A stretch of DNA of 40,221 bases from Acidobacteriaceae bacterium (lineage in GTDB: Bacteria > Acidobacteriota > Terriglobia > Terriglobales > Acidobacteriaceae). Positions 9,818-17,961 of the stretch are shown here, in pieces (the first letter of the stretch is position 1; every line of letters begins with the position of its first letter). The notes under the pieces are model-generated. The model saw only the letters and a list, made by a program, of their open reading frames with translations, did not search any database and was not told the origin of the DNA. A program made the position numbers and the translations under genes. Location of the stretch: positions 1 through 40,221 of the forward strand of contig PKXQ01000077.1 of assembly GCA_003132405.1 (NCBI GenBank), read 5' to 3'.

Positions 9818-10361
9818 TCATTGCAGTGGCTCGAATACTAGGATGGCGGATTCTTGATCGCCGAGCGCCTGAGACGCCACATAGAAACGATTGAATTGGG
9901 GCACAAAGAGCGAAGTGCCTGAGCCGGGCCTAGTTTTGATCTTGGAGATAAGATCGTAGTGGTCGGCGTCGTTCTGCTGGTAAACGTAAACCCAGCCTGC
10001 CGAGGCGTCCGGGGTCCCGTACCAACGCCCGCCGGTCATGTAGATGCGCTTGAGATTGGGATCGTAATGCACTCCATCCATCGTTTCCGGTCCCGGCAAG
10101 CTTTGAATTTCGTTTCCTGACAGACTGTCGTAGACAGTCATCTCCGGTGGGGTTCTCGTGCCCACAAATAAACGGTGGTGACTCCGGTCGAGGGACATAT
10201 CAGCAGCACCGTCACCTCTGGCGGGCCAACTTTTGAGCAGTTCCCCTTTTCCGCGTGTCGAATTGATAGATTCGGTCTGCACGGGAGTCACAAACAAGAA
10301 GGATACCGTTATCGTCCATCGCGATCTCCGCGAGATGACCTCCCCTTGGAAAACCCTCAAA
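9818..10361 (-). pseudogene. Frameshifted, 5'-truncated YncE-like propeller
   Basis: The last 130 codons (MSLDRSHHRLFVGTRTPPEM, then YDPNLKRIYMTGG and the FEPLQ end) align with the C-terminal half of the intact propeller at 8788-9816. Upstream, propeller sequence continues in a different frame (GGHLAEIAMDDNGILLVCDS, RADRIYQFDT) and stops at a TGA. A one-base shift near the GAAAAGGGG run at about 10241-10251 would rejoin the frames. The N-terminal half and signal peptide are missing, because the upstream end runs into the 3' end of the DUF385-like gene at 10357. I read this as a dead duplicate. The frameshift could be a sequencing error, but the truncation could not. Confidence 0.75.
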
Positions 10362-10713
10362 TGACCATCGAGGCTGGATACATAAAGTTTGTTGAAATCT
10401 TCACGTCTGCGGCCCCGTACTTTGCGCGGAACTTCTCGACCACCGACTTCACAGCTTTGGCATCGGTGATGGGAACGGCTCGGAATTCCGCCTCCACACC
10501 TCGCGCATCAACTCGAATCGCCGGATTCTTGAGCACGTTCTTGTACCATTGCGTTTCCGAGCCGTGCACGGGCAGCAGATAAAGCTCCTCGCCTTCCAGC
10601 ACGAACCAGACCGGAACCGAGATCGTCTTGCCCGACTTCCTGCCGATCACGCTGATCTTGATCTGGCGGTATCGGGCGAGGCGGTCTTTGAGGCTGTCCT
10701 TTGAAACTGGCAT
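10357..10713 (-). CDS. DUF385-like nitroreductase/quinone-reductase-family protein
   Basis: The 118-residue protein has the compact split-barrel pattern of deazaflavin-dependent nitroreductase/DUF385 proteins: IKISVIGRKSGKTISVPVWF, then EGEELYLLPVHGSETQWYKN and NPAIRVDARGVEAEFRAVPI. The IGRKSGK--SVPVWF and W-KNV-KNP motifs bind the phosphate and ring of the flavin or F420 cofactor. Length is about right for the small members. ATG 10713 is preceded by GGAGAAGG at about 8 nt, which decides against longer forms. Its start codon overlaps that of the divergent gene at 10712. Substrate and cofactor (FMN or F420) cannot be decided from sequence. Confidence 0.75.
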   Translation of the reverse strand: MPVSKDSLKDRLARYRQIKISVIGRKSGKTISVPVWFVLEGEELYLLPVHGSETQWYKNVLKNPAIRVDARGVEAEFRAVPITDAKAVKSVVEKFRAKYGAADVKISTNFMYPASMVI

Positions 10714-11293
10714 GTCTAATCCTTCTCCGAGGTCGGTTGCTGAAACTCTTGCACCAGTCATCGTTAGAGCGTATGAGTTGCTCTCGAAGAACCAAGGTGC
10801 ACGCACAGACCTCGATCCCAGCTTACCGACAGTAGAGAAATGGATGGAACAGAACAAGGCACTCGGTTCACCGTCCACCTTCTACCGCATTCTCGCAAAG
10901 GCGAAGGTGCTTCCCCCCCGCATTGGTGATGCGTTCACCACGCCAGACGGCAATCCCGCAAACATCTCGCACATCCACAGCACGGCACCAAACAAGGTTG
11001 ATGTCGAGGTCATGGTTCCCGATGCGGACGAACCTGTGGTCCGCACTTATAATCTCGACGAACTCACGCCGATCAAGCCAAAGCCTTCCTACTGGGCGAC
11101 GACGCCGCACGGTTGGCCTGTGGATGTCGCCAAATCCGCCGCACATAAATCCGTGCGTCTCGGGGACGAAGGCAACGGCGTTTATTGGATCAAGGAACTC
11201 TACCTCACGAACGCCGAAGCCCGTCATGGCGCCGTCCGCGCCGCGTTCGGTTTCGAAATCCAAGAAGAGTCCGCCATTCCCGCACAAGATTGA
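10712..11293 (+). CDS. Hypothetical protein with a tail antisense to a dapA remnant
   Basis: I do not recognise this 193-residue protein. Codon use in residues 1-168 favours G/C at third positions consistently, supporting real coding. Visible features are an N-terminal helical part (AETLAPVIVRAYELLSKNQG), PSTFYRILAKAKVLPPR, and a beta-rich part with VDVEVMVPDADEPVVRTYNL and GVYWIKELYL. There is no signal peptide or membrane segment. Residues from about 169 to the stop lie antisense to a recognisable dapA-family remnant, so this C-terminus was probably acquired at a recombination junction and the original end lost. The start ATG at 10712 shares bases with the start codon of the divergent DUF385-like gene and has no good ribosome binding site. 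Confidence 0.5.
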   Translation: MSNPSPRSVAETLAPVIVRAYELLSKNQGARTDLDPSLPTVEKWMEQNKALGSPSTFYRILAKAKVLPPRIGDAFTTPDGNPANISHIHSTAPNKVDVEVMVPDADEPVVRTYNLDELTPIKPKPSYWATTPHGWPVDVAKSAAHKSVRLGDEGNGVYWIKELYLTNAEARHGAVRAAFGFEIQEESAIPAQD

Positions 11294-11714
11294 GATGTGA
11301 CGCATCGAGCCGTCTTCTTCGAAAGTACGCAAGGTGGATATTTTTTCCAGTCCGGGCCAGTCTTCATGTTTCAGCATCACGCAAGATGGGTTTTCTTGCA
11401 CGATTCGACGAATGACAGCCGGCGTCCATAGAAGCCTTGGCGAGCGAGCGCATGGCGGCGAATCCAGGAGCGGAGACGCCGACGATCACTGGGACTTTGG
11501 AACGCCGTATTACTCTGGATGCAACGGCGAGCGCTTCTTCGTGGTCGAGTTTTTGCGCCTCGCCCATTTGCCCCAACACTGTTATTTCGTTTACCGCAAA
11601 CGAGTGAAATGCATCAACCATGCAATCGATCGATTGATTGTCGATCGCGCCATCTGCGTGGAATGGCGTGGAGGCTATGACATAAACTCCGCTCGCCTGA
11701 TTATTTAACATCAT
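11216..11714 (-). pseudogene. DapA/dihydrodipicolinate-synthase-family aldolase, internally deleted
   Basis: Codons from ATG 11714 give the family N-terminus (GVYVIASTPFHADGAID, then VLGQMGEAQKLDHEEALAVA and VPVIVGVSAPG) for about 100 residues. The frame then ends after AKASMDAGC. In another frame, from about 11401 to 11216, the middle of the same family follows: VMLKHEDWPGLEKIS, SILCGNGGLFLDFE and ERGADGAMTGF. The Lys of MLKHED is at the place of the Schiff-base lysine. About 45 residues between the parts are absent and the last third is missing after GAMTGF. The gene is therefore dead by internal deletion, frameshift and 3' truncation. Family members act as keto-acid aldolases or dehydratases, which would fit the neighbouring acid-oxidation genes. 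Confidence 0.8.
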
Positions 11715-11757
11715 TCATCATCTTTTCTGTCTCTCGATACGCAGTAACTTGAGACAT

Positions 11758-12569
11758 TCATGAGGTCTTCCACTGTCGTGCCCACGAAACGCTCGGAATC
11801 ATTCCACCATCGACCCGTATCATGGATCCGGTGATATACGAGGCCTTGCTACTCGCGAGGAATGCGACTGCATTAGCAAATTCCTGCGGCTCTCCATAGC
11901 GCTGCATGGGAATGGAAGCTGCGCTGCTTTTTTCAATTTCCTCGACCGACTTACCTTCGCGTTTGGCACGCGCTTCATCGAGTTGTCCTAGGCGCGCGGT
12001 TGCAATTCGACCGGGAATCACGACATTTACGGTAATGCCATCGGCGGCAACTTCGCGGGCTAACGTCTTCGACCAGCCGGCCAACGCGGGACGCAAAGTG
12101 TTGGAGATCCCAAGGTTCGGTATCGGCGCCACAATCCCTGCGGAAGTGCAGGTGATGATCCGTCCCCGGCGCTTTGCCTTCATGCCGGGCAGAACTAAAT
12201 CGGTGGCGTGAATCATGGGTACAATGATGGATTGAAATTCTTTAATCCATTGTTCGGGAGGCACGTTGGCTGCGGCGGTAGGCGGAGGACCGCCCGAAAT
12301 GTTGACCAGAATATCGATGGCGCCGATTTCGCTAGCGACGCGGCTCAAGAAAGACTTCAACGCGGCGAGATCGTTCAAATCAAAAGATTCGCTATTGGCA
12401 CGGACACCTGTTGCTTCGATTTCTTTCACTACCTTGGCGAGTGCTTCACGATTGCGACCGGAAATCGCTACGGAGGCGCCCTCTTTGGCCAGTGTGAGGG
12501 CGATCGCGCTGCCCAACCACCACTGCCTGATAAAACAACTGCGGTTTTACCTTTGATCCCGAAATCCAT
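11758..12569 (-). pseudogene. SDR-family oxidoreductase with frameshift in the glycine loop
   Basis: From ATG 12569, with GGAGG 5 nt upstream, the frame reads MDFGIKGKTAVVLSGSGG and then leaves the SDR pattern. One base is missing near 12516-12520: the downstream frame continues as LGSAIALTLAKEGASVAISG to the stop at 11758 (IRVDGGMIPS near the end). The fold is otherwise complete, with LVNISGG and TCTSAG. The usual YxxxK is replaced by ISNTLRPALAGWSK, as in the BKR-like SDR subgroup (cd05344) that lacks the canonical catalytic tetrad. A downstream TTG at 12516 could restart translation but would lose the cofactor-binding strand. It is divergent from the TcuA-like gene. A sequencing error cannot be excluded. 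Confidence 0.8.
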
Positions 12570-12632
12570 TCCATCCTCCGACTGAATTCGCCGATTATAT
12601 ATGCTTCATGATTTTCTAAAATGAGTGCCGTT

Positions 12633-12663
12633 TTGCCTGGCGCTCGATCGAGCAACGTATAAT
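12633..12663 (+). promoter_or_regulatory. Candidate promoter with palindromic operator for tcuA-like gene
   Basis: TTGCCT at 12633-12638 and a perfect TATAAT at 12658-12663 are separated by 19 bp, longer than the optimal 17. Inside the spacer is a perfect 12-bp palindrome, GCTCGATCGAGC (12642-12653), a plausible repressor site. It lies 80 bp before the chosen start of the TcuA-like gene and between two divergent genes. This is a sequence match only. Confidence 0.45.
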
Positions 12664-12742
12664 CACAAAAGGTTCAAGAGCGAGCGTGAATCCTAGAAGG
12701 GCGCAGAGCCTTCGCCGGCTTGTGATGAAACGTCGATTGGAC

Positions 12743-14140
12743 ATGGTGAACCTGCACGAACTTTATGATGTTCTCGTGATTGGTGGCGGAAACGCGGCGC
12801 TGTGCGCGGCTCTTACCGCGCGGCAGGCCGGAGCGAGCGTGCTGGTGCTGGAGCATGCTCCAAGAGATTTTCGTGGAGGCAATAGCCGCCACACGCGTAA
12901 TCTGCGCGCGATGCATTTGCAACCCACCGCAACTCTGACCGAGTCCTATTCCGAATCAGACTACTGGAAGGATCTGCTGGGCGTGACGGGCGGCAAGACC
13001 GACGAGAACCTGGCGCGAATCACGATTCGAGCGACATCAGAAATTCTGCCGTGGATGGAAGCGCAAGGAGCACGGTTTCAGCCTTCCTTGAGCGGGACAC
13101 TTAATCTTTCGCGTACGAACGCCTTTTTTCTCGGCGGCGGTAAGGCGTTGATGAATGCTTACTATTTGACCGCAGAGCGACTTGGAATCAAAGTTTTGTA
13201 CGATACGGAAGTTAAGTCAATTCGGTTGGTTGATGCAACGGTGCAAGATGTTCTCGCCACCAGCGAGGGCTCGCCTGTGACAGTGCGAGCTAAAGCGATT
13301 GTGGTTGCGTCGGGTGGATTCCAGGCGAACATTGAATGGCTTCGCGAATATTGGGGAGACGCGGCTGACAATTTTGTGATTCGCGGAACTCCTTACGCGA
13401 AGGGAGTTTTGCTGAGAAACCTGCTCGATCAGGGAGTAGCGTCCATTGGAGATCCCAAACAATGTCACGCCGTGGCGATTGATGCGCGCTCTCCAAAGTT
13501 TGATGGCGGTATTGTCACCCGCCTCGATTGCATCCCTTTCAGCATTGTGGTTGATCATGAAGCGAAACGCTTTTACGACGAGGGAGAAGACATCTGGCCT
13601 AAGCGATATGCAATCTGGGGGCGGCTGGTGGCGATGAGGCCCAAGCAGATCGCCTACGCCGTCATGGACGCGAAATCGGAAAAGTTGTTTATGCCGTCGG
13701 TATATCCGAGTGTTCGCGGCGACAGCGTTGCGGAGTTAGCAGGGAAACTCGGGCTCAACGCCGCTGCTTTGGAAAAAACTGTCAGAGAGTACAATGCAGC
13801 TGTTCGGCCCGGTACTTTTAACGGTGGTTTACTGGATGATTGCCGCACCGAAGGGATTGATCCGCCAAAGAGCCATTGGGCGCGCGCGCTTGAGGCCGCG
13901 CCTTTCATCGGATATCCATTGCGTCCCGGAATCACGTTCACTTATCTAGGAGTAAAGGTAGACGAAAATGCGCGGGTTCTGATGAGCGATGGGCGACCCT
14001 GCACAAATCTTTTTGCTGCGGGCGAGATTATGGCTGGGAATATTTTGGGCGAAGGCTACATGGCTGGGATCGGAATGGCTATTGGGTCGGTTTTTGGACG
14101 GATCGCCGGAAGAGAGACGGCAAAGTTTGCAAGAAACTGA
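12743..14140 (+). CDS. tcuA: TcuA-like FAD-dependent tricarballylate dehydrogenase
   Basis: The protein of about 465 residues begins with the FAD-binding loop YDVLVIGGGNAALCAAL and the family block RGGNSRHTRNLRAMH; it has NAFFLGGGKALMNAYY in the middle and ends with the FAD domain return, AAGEIMAGNILGEGYMAGIG. These match the flavoprotein of the tricarballylate utilisation system, which oxidises tricarballylate to cis-aconitate; related enzymes use other carboxylic acids. The start is uncertain: ATG 12743 gives the usual short lead, while ATG 12725 and GTG 12686 are also in frame, all with weak ribosome binding sites. It overlaps the next gene, whose product would reoxidise the flavin. A truncated paralogue is at 29108. 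Confidence 0.85.
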   Translation: MVNLHELYDVLVIGGGNAALCAALTARQAGASVLVLEHAPRDFRGGNSRHTRNLRAMHLQPTATLTESYSESDYWKDLLGVTGGKTDENLARITIRATSEILPWMEAQGARFQPSLSGTLNLSRTNAFFLGGGKALMNAYYLTAERLGIKVLYDTEVKSIRLVDATVQDVLATSEGSPVTVRAKAIVVASGGFQANIEWLREYWGDAADNFVIRGTPYAKGVLLRNLLDQGVASIGDPKQCHAVAIDARSPKFDGGIVTRLDCIPFSIVVDHEAKRFYDEGEDIWPKRYAIWGRLVAMRPKQIAYAVMDAKSEKLFMPSVYPSVRGDSVAELAGKLGLNAAALEKTVREYNAAVRPGTFNGGLLDDCRTEGIDPPKSHWARALEAAPFIGYPLRPGITFTYLGVKVDENARVLMSDGRPCTNLFAAGEIMAGNILGEGYMAGIGMAIGSVFGRIAGRETAKFARN

Positions 14141-15224
14141 AGCTGTGGTTGAGGCGCGGCGGTTGATGGTGATCTGCAATGCCTGCCGCTATTGTGAGGG
14201 ATTTTGCTCTGTTTTCCCGGCAATGGAACTCCGGCGTAGTTTTACGAGCGGCGATTTAAGTTACCTGGCGAACTTGTGCCACGATTGTCGAGGCTGCTAT
14301 TACGCATGCCAGTACGCGCCACCGCATGAGTTCGCGATGAATGTTCCGCAAACTCTGGCGCGATTGAGAAAAGAAACCTACGCTGAATATGTTTGGCCCC
14401 GACAATTTGCTGGGGCCTTTGAGCGGAGCGGAACGTTTATTTCGTTTGTGACATCACTTGGCATCGCGCTGGTTGTTTTATTGGTGGTCGGCTTTCATTC
14501 CCCCGGAGTGATCTTCGCGAGGCATTTGGAGCCGCGCGCTTTCTATGCGGTGATACCTGAACCTTTGATGGTTGGTGTGTCGGCGACGACGCTGGGGTTT
14601 GCTGTAATCGCGCTGGCGATGGGCTTTCGAAATTTTTGGCGGGACACTGGCGGGGGTCCGGTGGCGCAGGCCCGCTCTCTCACCAAGGCCGTATCCGATG
14701 TCTTGACGCTGCGAAATCTGGGCGGCGGCGGCGACGGATGCAACAATCGCGATGAAGCCTTTTCGCAGTCGCGACGGTACGCGCATCACGCCATGTTCTA
14801 TGGATTCTTGCTTTGCTTTGCGTCAACGTGTACGGCTGCTTTTTACGAACACGTACTCGGCCGAGTGTCGCCTTATCCTTTATTGAGTCTGCCGGTGCTG
14901 CTGGGCACATTTGGCGGGGTGGGGATGTTGGTTGGAACGGCGGGATTGATATGGGTGAAGGTGGAGAGTGATCCGGCGCCGGCGGCGAAGGCGATGCTCA
15001 AGAATGACTACGCGCTGCTGACGCAGTTATTTCTTGCGGCTGCCACTGGATTACTTCTGCTGGTGCTAAGGGATTCGTCGCTGATGGCAATTCTTTTGGC
15101 GATACACCTGGGAGTAATTTTGTCGTTTTTTCTGACGTTGCCTTACAGCAAATTTGTCCACGGAATCTACCGATCTGCGGCTTTGCTGAGGAATGCGGCG
15201 GAGCGACCCGCGAAGGAATCCTAA
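14127..15224 (+). CDS. tcuB: TcuB-like iron-sulfur/membrane electron-transfer protein
   Basis: The product has two cysteine clusters for 4Fe-4S centres near the N-terminus, CNACRYCEGFC and CHDCRGCYYACQYAPPH, followed by several membrane helices (for example GIALVVLLVVGFHSPG, YPLLSLPVLLGTFGGVGML and LFLAAATGLLLLVL). In the tricarballylate system TcuB passes electrons from the FADH2 of TcuA to the respiratory chain. No ATG lies before the first cluster with enough lead. I chose TTG 14127, giving 15 residues before ICNACRYC and a 14-nt overlap with the tcuA stop, which implies translational coupling. GTG 14145 and ATG 14166 are alternatives. The open frame extends upstream into tcuA, but that part is antisense to nothing meaningful and is not needed. 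Confidence 0.85.
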   Translation: MQETEAVVEARRLMVICNACRYCEGFCSVFPAMELRRSFTSGDLSYLANLCHDCRGCYYACQYAPPHEFAMNVPQTLARLRKETYAEYVWPRQFAGAFERSGTFISFVTSLGIALVVLLVVGFHSPGVIFARHLEPRAFYAVIPEPLMVGVSATTLGFAVIALAMGFRNFWRDTGGGPVAQARSLTKAVSDVLTLRNLGGGGDGCNNRDEAFSQSRRYAHHAMFYGFLLCFASTCTAAFYEHVLGRVSPYPLLSLPVLLGTFGGVGMLVGTAGLIWVKVESDPAPAAKAMLKNDYALLTQLFLAAATGLLLLVLRDSSLMAILLAIHLGVILSFFLTLPYSKFVHGIYRSAALLRNAAERPAKES

Positions 15225-15251
15225 TCTAACCGGCTTTGCAAATTTCAGAGG

Positions 15252-16265
15252 CTAGAAGCCAACGCCGTGGACGAGTGCTTCGGATCGCGGATCAGAATGC
15301 AGGCTTGCGAGTTCTGGATCGGTTCTCAGGAAAGCTACGCCAGTGGATCGATCTTCGTAAGCCCGTTGAAGCCAGTGGATGCTTTGATCGTTGTCCCCAA
15401 GGCCCGCATAGACTAGCGCAATGCCGTACGAGGGCACATATCGCTGACCGCGCCGCCCCTCTAGACCCTGTAAAATTTGACGCGCTTCTTCCGTTTTTCC
15501 GGAGAGTGGTAAGACGTGGCCGAGCGAACCTTGGTGGCATGGCTCCCCGCCCGACAGGCTAACCGCCTGCCGAAGTTCAGCGATCGCCGCGGTGTAGTCT
15601 TTCTTTTGCTCATAGGCTCTACCTAGCCGAAAATGAGCGCGAGCAAATCCGGGATCAATCTCGATCGTTTTCTTGAGAATCTCGATGGCGCGGTCGGCGT
15701 TGCCGGAAAGAGAGACCGCCCATCCGGCGTTGCTGCCGATGATCGGAGAAAGCGGATCGTATTCGAGAGCACGGTGGGCCTCGGCGTCTGCTTCTGAATA
15801 TTTGCCTTGGGCTGCGAGGCTTACGCTAAACCAGGAATGCGCGGTGGCATAGTTGGGATTTTCTGTAAGTGAACGCTGGAATTCCTTTGCCGCTTCAGCC
15901 GCGTTCCAGTCGTAATAGAAATTGATGAAGCCGAGCGTGGCGTGGGCCTCGGCTAGACCGTCGTCCAGTTCGAGTGCCCGCTTCGTGGCCTCTTTCGCCG
16001 CAGGGAAGGCCTCCCGCGGCGGAAGGACGGCGTAGAAGGCGAGTATGCCGTAGCAATCGGCCACTCCTACATAGGCTTCGGCGAAACTTGGATCGAGGGC
16101 GATGGCTTGGCGGAAATACTGCAAGCCTTTTTCGATGCCCGCTTGCGTGCGCTTATTCCAGAAATATCGGCCCTTGACGTAGGCTTCGTACGCATCCGGC
16201 CGTTCGGTGGAACGTTTCGTCAGCCGCTTAGTCTCTTCTCCGGTCAGTTTGAGGCGGACGGATTT
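15252..16265 (-). pseudogene. TPR-protein C-terminal remnant (5'-truncated)
   Basis: About 337 codons read SVRLKLTGEETKRLTKRSTE, then AYVKGRYFWNKRT, then tandem TPRs (LQYFRQAIALDPSFAEAYVG, AHATLGFINFYYDWNAAEAA, HFRLGRAYEQKKDYTAAIAE) to the stop at 15252. This is the C-terminal half of the large winged-helix or Ser/Thr-kinase TPR proteins common in Acidobacteriota. The regulatory N-terminal domain is missing: the frame is closed by TGA just above 16329 and holds no start before 16124. An ATG/TTG inside the repeats could still express a TPR fragment of 290 residues, but I consider it a remnant. It is convergent with tcuB, 27 bp apart. Confidence 0.7.
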
Positions 16266-16329
16266 GACGTGACCGGCGAAATTTGTACCAAGTGGAATGA
16301 GAGAGAATCCACTTGGAGGAAAAGCGGGT

Positions 16330-16636
16330 CATGCCAATCAAGAATCAAGAGGTACAAGCCAGGGCAGATCGTGACGATGCTGCGCGGTCGTCGCGGCGTT
16401 TAGTAGACCTCACAGTCTCCACGATGATGACGGACTCGGAAAGTTCTGACTCAATTCGTCTCATTTGGCTTTGGCAATCGATCCGCGACAGACATTCTCC
16501 CCCAGCCCCTGACCGCTGGGCGACAAGAGAAGAAAAAGGGATCACGTTTTTGATGAGTCGTTGGTTTTCATCAAACATCAGACCCATCGTGGGTGCAGAA
16601 TTCTCGTGACGACTGGGATAAGGCGAACGCAAACAA
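16330..16636. other. Intergenic stretch without a recognised gene
   Basis: Overlapping open frames occur on both strands (98 codons on plus, 120 on minus), but neither has a ribosome binding site, a recognisable motif or consistent codon bias. This may be decayed DNA from the event that truncated the TPR gene. I see nothing further. Confidence 0.4.
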
Positions 16637-17506
16637 TTAGTGTCCACCGGGCACGGGGTAAACCGCCATCCGTCCTCGGGGTGGGACCGCCTCAAGCATA
16701 GAGGCAAGGTCTAGCAAGAATCCACCGATGATTCGCAGCGCCTCGTCCGTGTATATAGAATTTATCCCGCTGGAGCCGAGACCCATCGGTCTATCGCCGT
16801 CTGGAAAGTGTAAGGGGACCGCTACCCCGTTAATTTGGCGATGTAGCGAACCCTTATTGATGATGTAACGATCAACATGAAACTTCCTCAATGCTGATCG
16901 AAACCGCTGCTCAATTTGCGCCCAGCGCGGCCCTTCCTCCGCATGGATTTCCCTTACCAGGTCTTCGCGAGCCTGAGGTGCGAGCGCAGCCAAATAGGCC
17001 CATCCTGTCGCCGAGTAGGCAATTGGCACCCGTGACCCTACTCGATTGTTGACCAAGACAACCGACGCGCCTTCGCAGCGCTGCAAGTAGATCATGCCAA
17101 GACCGTCTGCCGCCCCCAACGAAACGGTACCCCGAAACCGGTCTGCGATCGCTTGCATGTGCGGACGTGCAATTTCCGCAATCATCTGGCTCGCGACAAC
17201 GGCATATCCAAGGCCTAGCACCGGCACACCCAGCCGCAATCTCTTGGTTAAGGGGGAATATGTCAAAAGGCCCTTCTTCATCAGGGTGTAGCACAACCGC
17301 CATACTGTAGGTTGGGGCAGGTTGACCATGGAAGCAATTTCGACAGTGCCTAGCTCTGGCTCGGATCGACTGAAACACTGAAGTATATCGATGCCCCGTG
17401 CTAGTGCAGTTACAAACTGCCTATCTTTGATCTTACCCTGTTTCGACGAGAGAGCTGGAGCATGAGAATCGTTTCCGGAACCTGCAGATCGGCGCTTTAT
17501 TGGCAT
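16637..17506 (-). CDS. IclR-family transcriptional regulator
   Basis: A 289-residue regulator. The N-terminal winged helix-turn-helix (about 28-95) has the family pattern FVTALARGIDILQCFSR, LGTVEIASMVNLPQPTVWRL and LLTYSPLTKRLRLG. The C-terminal effector domain (about 110-275) has MQAIADRFRGTVSLG, RVGSRVPIAYSATGWAYLA and GVAVPLHFPDGDRPMGLG. IclR regulators sense small organic acids and aromatic catabolites. This one is transcribed away from the catabolic genes starting at 17962, a standard layout for a local regulator. A non-conserved basic tail of about 28 residues precedes the DNA-binding domain. ATG 17506 is preceded by a weak GAGAG. Confidence 0.9.
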   Translation of the reverse strand: MPIKRRSAGSGNDSHAPALSSKQGKIKDRQFVTALARGIDILQCFSRSEPELGTVEIASMVNLPQPTVWRLCYTLMKKGLLTYSPLTKRLRLGVPVLGLGYAVVASQMIAEIARPHMQAIADRFRGTVSLGAADGLGMIYLQRCEGASVVLVNNRVGSRVPIAYSATGWAYLAALAPQAREDLVREIHAEEGPRWAQIEQRFRSALRKFHVDRYIINKGSLHRQINGVAVPLHFPDGDRPMGLGSSGINSIYTDEALRIIGGFLLDLASMLEAVPPRGRMAVYPVPGGH

Positions 17507-17961
17507 CTCTCACAGATCCAATCAACTATTGAGCTCGTAAACGTTGGGTGAAACTCCATAGAGTGAACTTCAAGAAGAATCAACCGAATTGTAGTTCCTC
17601 ATACACCGTTTTGTAAATCTTCGATTCCTCGCGGGGCCCAACTCTGAACCTCGCCGGCAATAGCACGGGACATTCACCCTGAATTTGAAAGACCTGCTTA
17701 GCGTTGCCTAATGTTGATCTGTCACGCATAGGAACATTGCTGATTGAAACACGCCGACAATGGGAGAACTATGGAAATGTGGGTTGAGAATCGTGCGAGA
17801 GGATCTCCGGACTGTGGAAATCAGGATGAGTTAGTTGCAACGCTCAATTCTCCTCAAAGAAGGTCGCGATAATTAATTGCGAATAGGCAATTCGTTTTTG
17901 CTTGACAACTCCCAGATGACTGCGATAAGAATCTATGCGCTCGTGATTGGGGGGATGAACT
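17507..17961. promoter_or_regulatory. Divergent regulatory region between the iclR-type and lactonase genes
   Basis: This 455-bp non-coding stretch separates the regulator from the first lactonase gene. It includes the candidate promoter at 17902 and an AT-rich near-palindrome around AATTAATT at about 17873. No coding frame is convincing. By position it is where the IclR protein would be expected to bind. Confidence 0.45.
17902..17929 (+). promoter_or_regulatory. Candidate sigma-70 promoter for the lactonase/receptor cluster
   Basis: A consensus -35 box TTGACA (17902-17907) is followed after 16 bp by GATAAG (17924-17929), which matches four of six positions of the -10 consensus. It lies 33 bp before the ATG at 17962, whose GGGGGGATG leader contains a good ribosome binding site. 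Sequence match only. Confidence 0.45.

Noticed and set aside
10868..11401. A 177-residue minus-strand protein
   Set aside because: Only its first 62 codons are real, as the middle of the dapA-family remnant; the rest is antisense to the plus-strand gene and Arg-rich.
13989..14126. Upstream extension of the tcuB-like frame
   Set aside because: It lies entirely within the 3' end of the tcuA-like gene in another frame and lacks similarity to TcuB N-termini; a start at 14127 is sufficient.
16313..16707. Frames on both strands before the IclR gene as a small gene or transposase piece
   Set aside because: No transposase motif, terminal repeat or ribosome binding site could be found.
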